Assembly: GCA_040754255.1 (NCBI GenBank)
Contig: JBFMDA010000064.1
Location: 1 to 5,132, forward strand
Reading direction: 5' to 3'
DNA from: SURF-25 sp040754255
GTDB lineage: Bacteria > Omnitrophota > Gorgyraeia > Gygaellales > Profunditerraquicolaceae
Length of the DNA stretch: 5,132 nt
The notes beneath the pieces are model-generated. The model made no database searches and was not told the origin of the DNA. It saw only the letters and a list, made by a program, of their open reading frames with translations. The first letter of the stretch is position 1; each line of letters starts with the position of its first letter. Position numbers and translations under genes: made by a program. Shown here one piece after another: positions 4,987 through 5,132 of the stretch.

Positions 4987-5132
4987 TTACGCGCGGGGAT
5001 GCGCCTTATCATACACGCTTTTTAATTTTTCTGTGGTAAGGTGAGTGTATATCTGGGTAGTAGATAAGCTCGCATGCCCCAGAAGCTCCTGCACGCTTCT
5101 TAAATCAGCGCCCCGGTTCAAAAGATGGGTGG
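4987..5132 (-). CDS. xerC: XerC-type tyrosine recombinase, C-terminal 47 residues (cut by window edge)
   Basis: The frame enters from the window edge and stops with TAA at 4987-4989. The translated end reads THLLNRGADLRSVQ, then ELLGHASLSTTQIYTH, and closes with VYDKAHPRA. This is the C-terminal catalytic box of XerC/XerD recombinases: the His of LLGHA is an active-site residue, and the Tyr of TQIYTH is the nucleophile that joins covalently to DNA. The HPRA tail is typical of XerC. XerC works with XerD at the dif site to resolve chromosome dimers. The HxxR and upstream Arg/Lys catalytic residues lie outside the window, so integrity cannot be checked. XerD, or a single-recombinase XerA/XerH-like role, is the alternative. 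No dif-like site is seen in the window. Confidence 0.85.
   Translation of the reverse strand, partial: THLLNRGADLRSVQELLGHASLSTTQIYTHLTTEKLKSVYDKAHPRA

Overview
The window holds the last part of a bacterial gene cluster read entirely on the minus strand, an unusual repeat-rich spacer, and the start of a separately promoted signalling gene, also on the minus strand. Carrying both an LPS Kdo transferase (WaaA/KdtA) and the type IV pilus retraction ATPase PilT points to a diderm (Gram-negative) bacterium. Base composition is mixed, and strong AAGGAGG-type ribosome sites precede most genes. The gene mix and the heptamer-based palindromic spacer repeat fit a deep-branching lineage such as the PVC/Omnitrophota group, but that placement is inference from general familiarity and cannot be proved here.

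Layout in the direction of transcription (high to low coordinate): the C-terminal end of a XerC-type tyrosine recombinase (4987-5132, cut by the window edge); waaA/kdtA (3669-4952); an OsmC/Ohr-like protein overlapping the end of waaA by 26 bp (3314-3694); a single-domain UPF0016 cation transporter (3013-3285); an unrecognised exported or membrane protein of 261 aa (2224-3009); pilT (1151-2197); and a small DUF1622 membrane protein (776-1105). Gaps between these genes run from an overlap to 45 nt, and I see no promoter or terminator between them. They therefore look like one long operon entered from outside the window. Its products have mixed jobs (chromosome recombination, outer-membrane LPS assembly, organic peroxide defence, metal efflux, pilus retraction), with a bias towards the cell envelope.

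The spacer of about 420 bp (356-775) is the most interesting stretch. Next to the operon end lie a short degenerate hexamer array (717-746) and a long imperfect hairpin built from 7-bp units (563-718). Positions 524-562 hold nothing I can identify. Then comes a near-consensus sigma70 promoter (495-523, minus strand), followed by an untranslated leader of about 130 nt. The leader contains a possible 7-bp closed fold (435-477), a strong intrinsic terminator (391-430), and a small hairpin that overlaps the ribosome binding site (368-384). It ends at the start codon of a PAS-domain protein at 355. The order promoter, structured leader, terminator, start codon is that of a transcription-attenuation or riboswitch-type control. 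It matches no riboswitch class that I could recognise.
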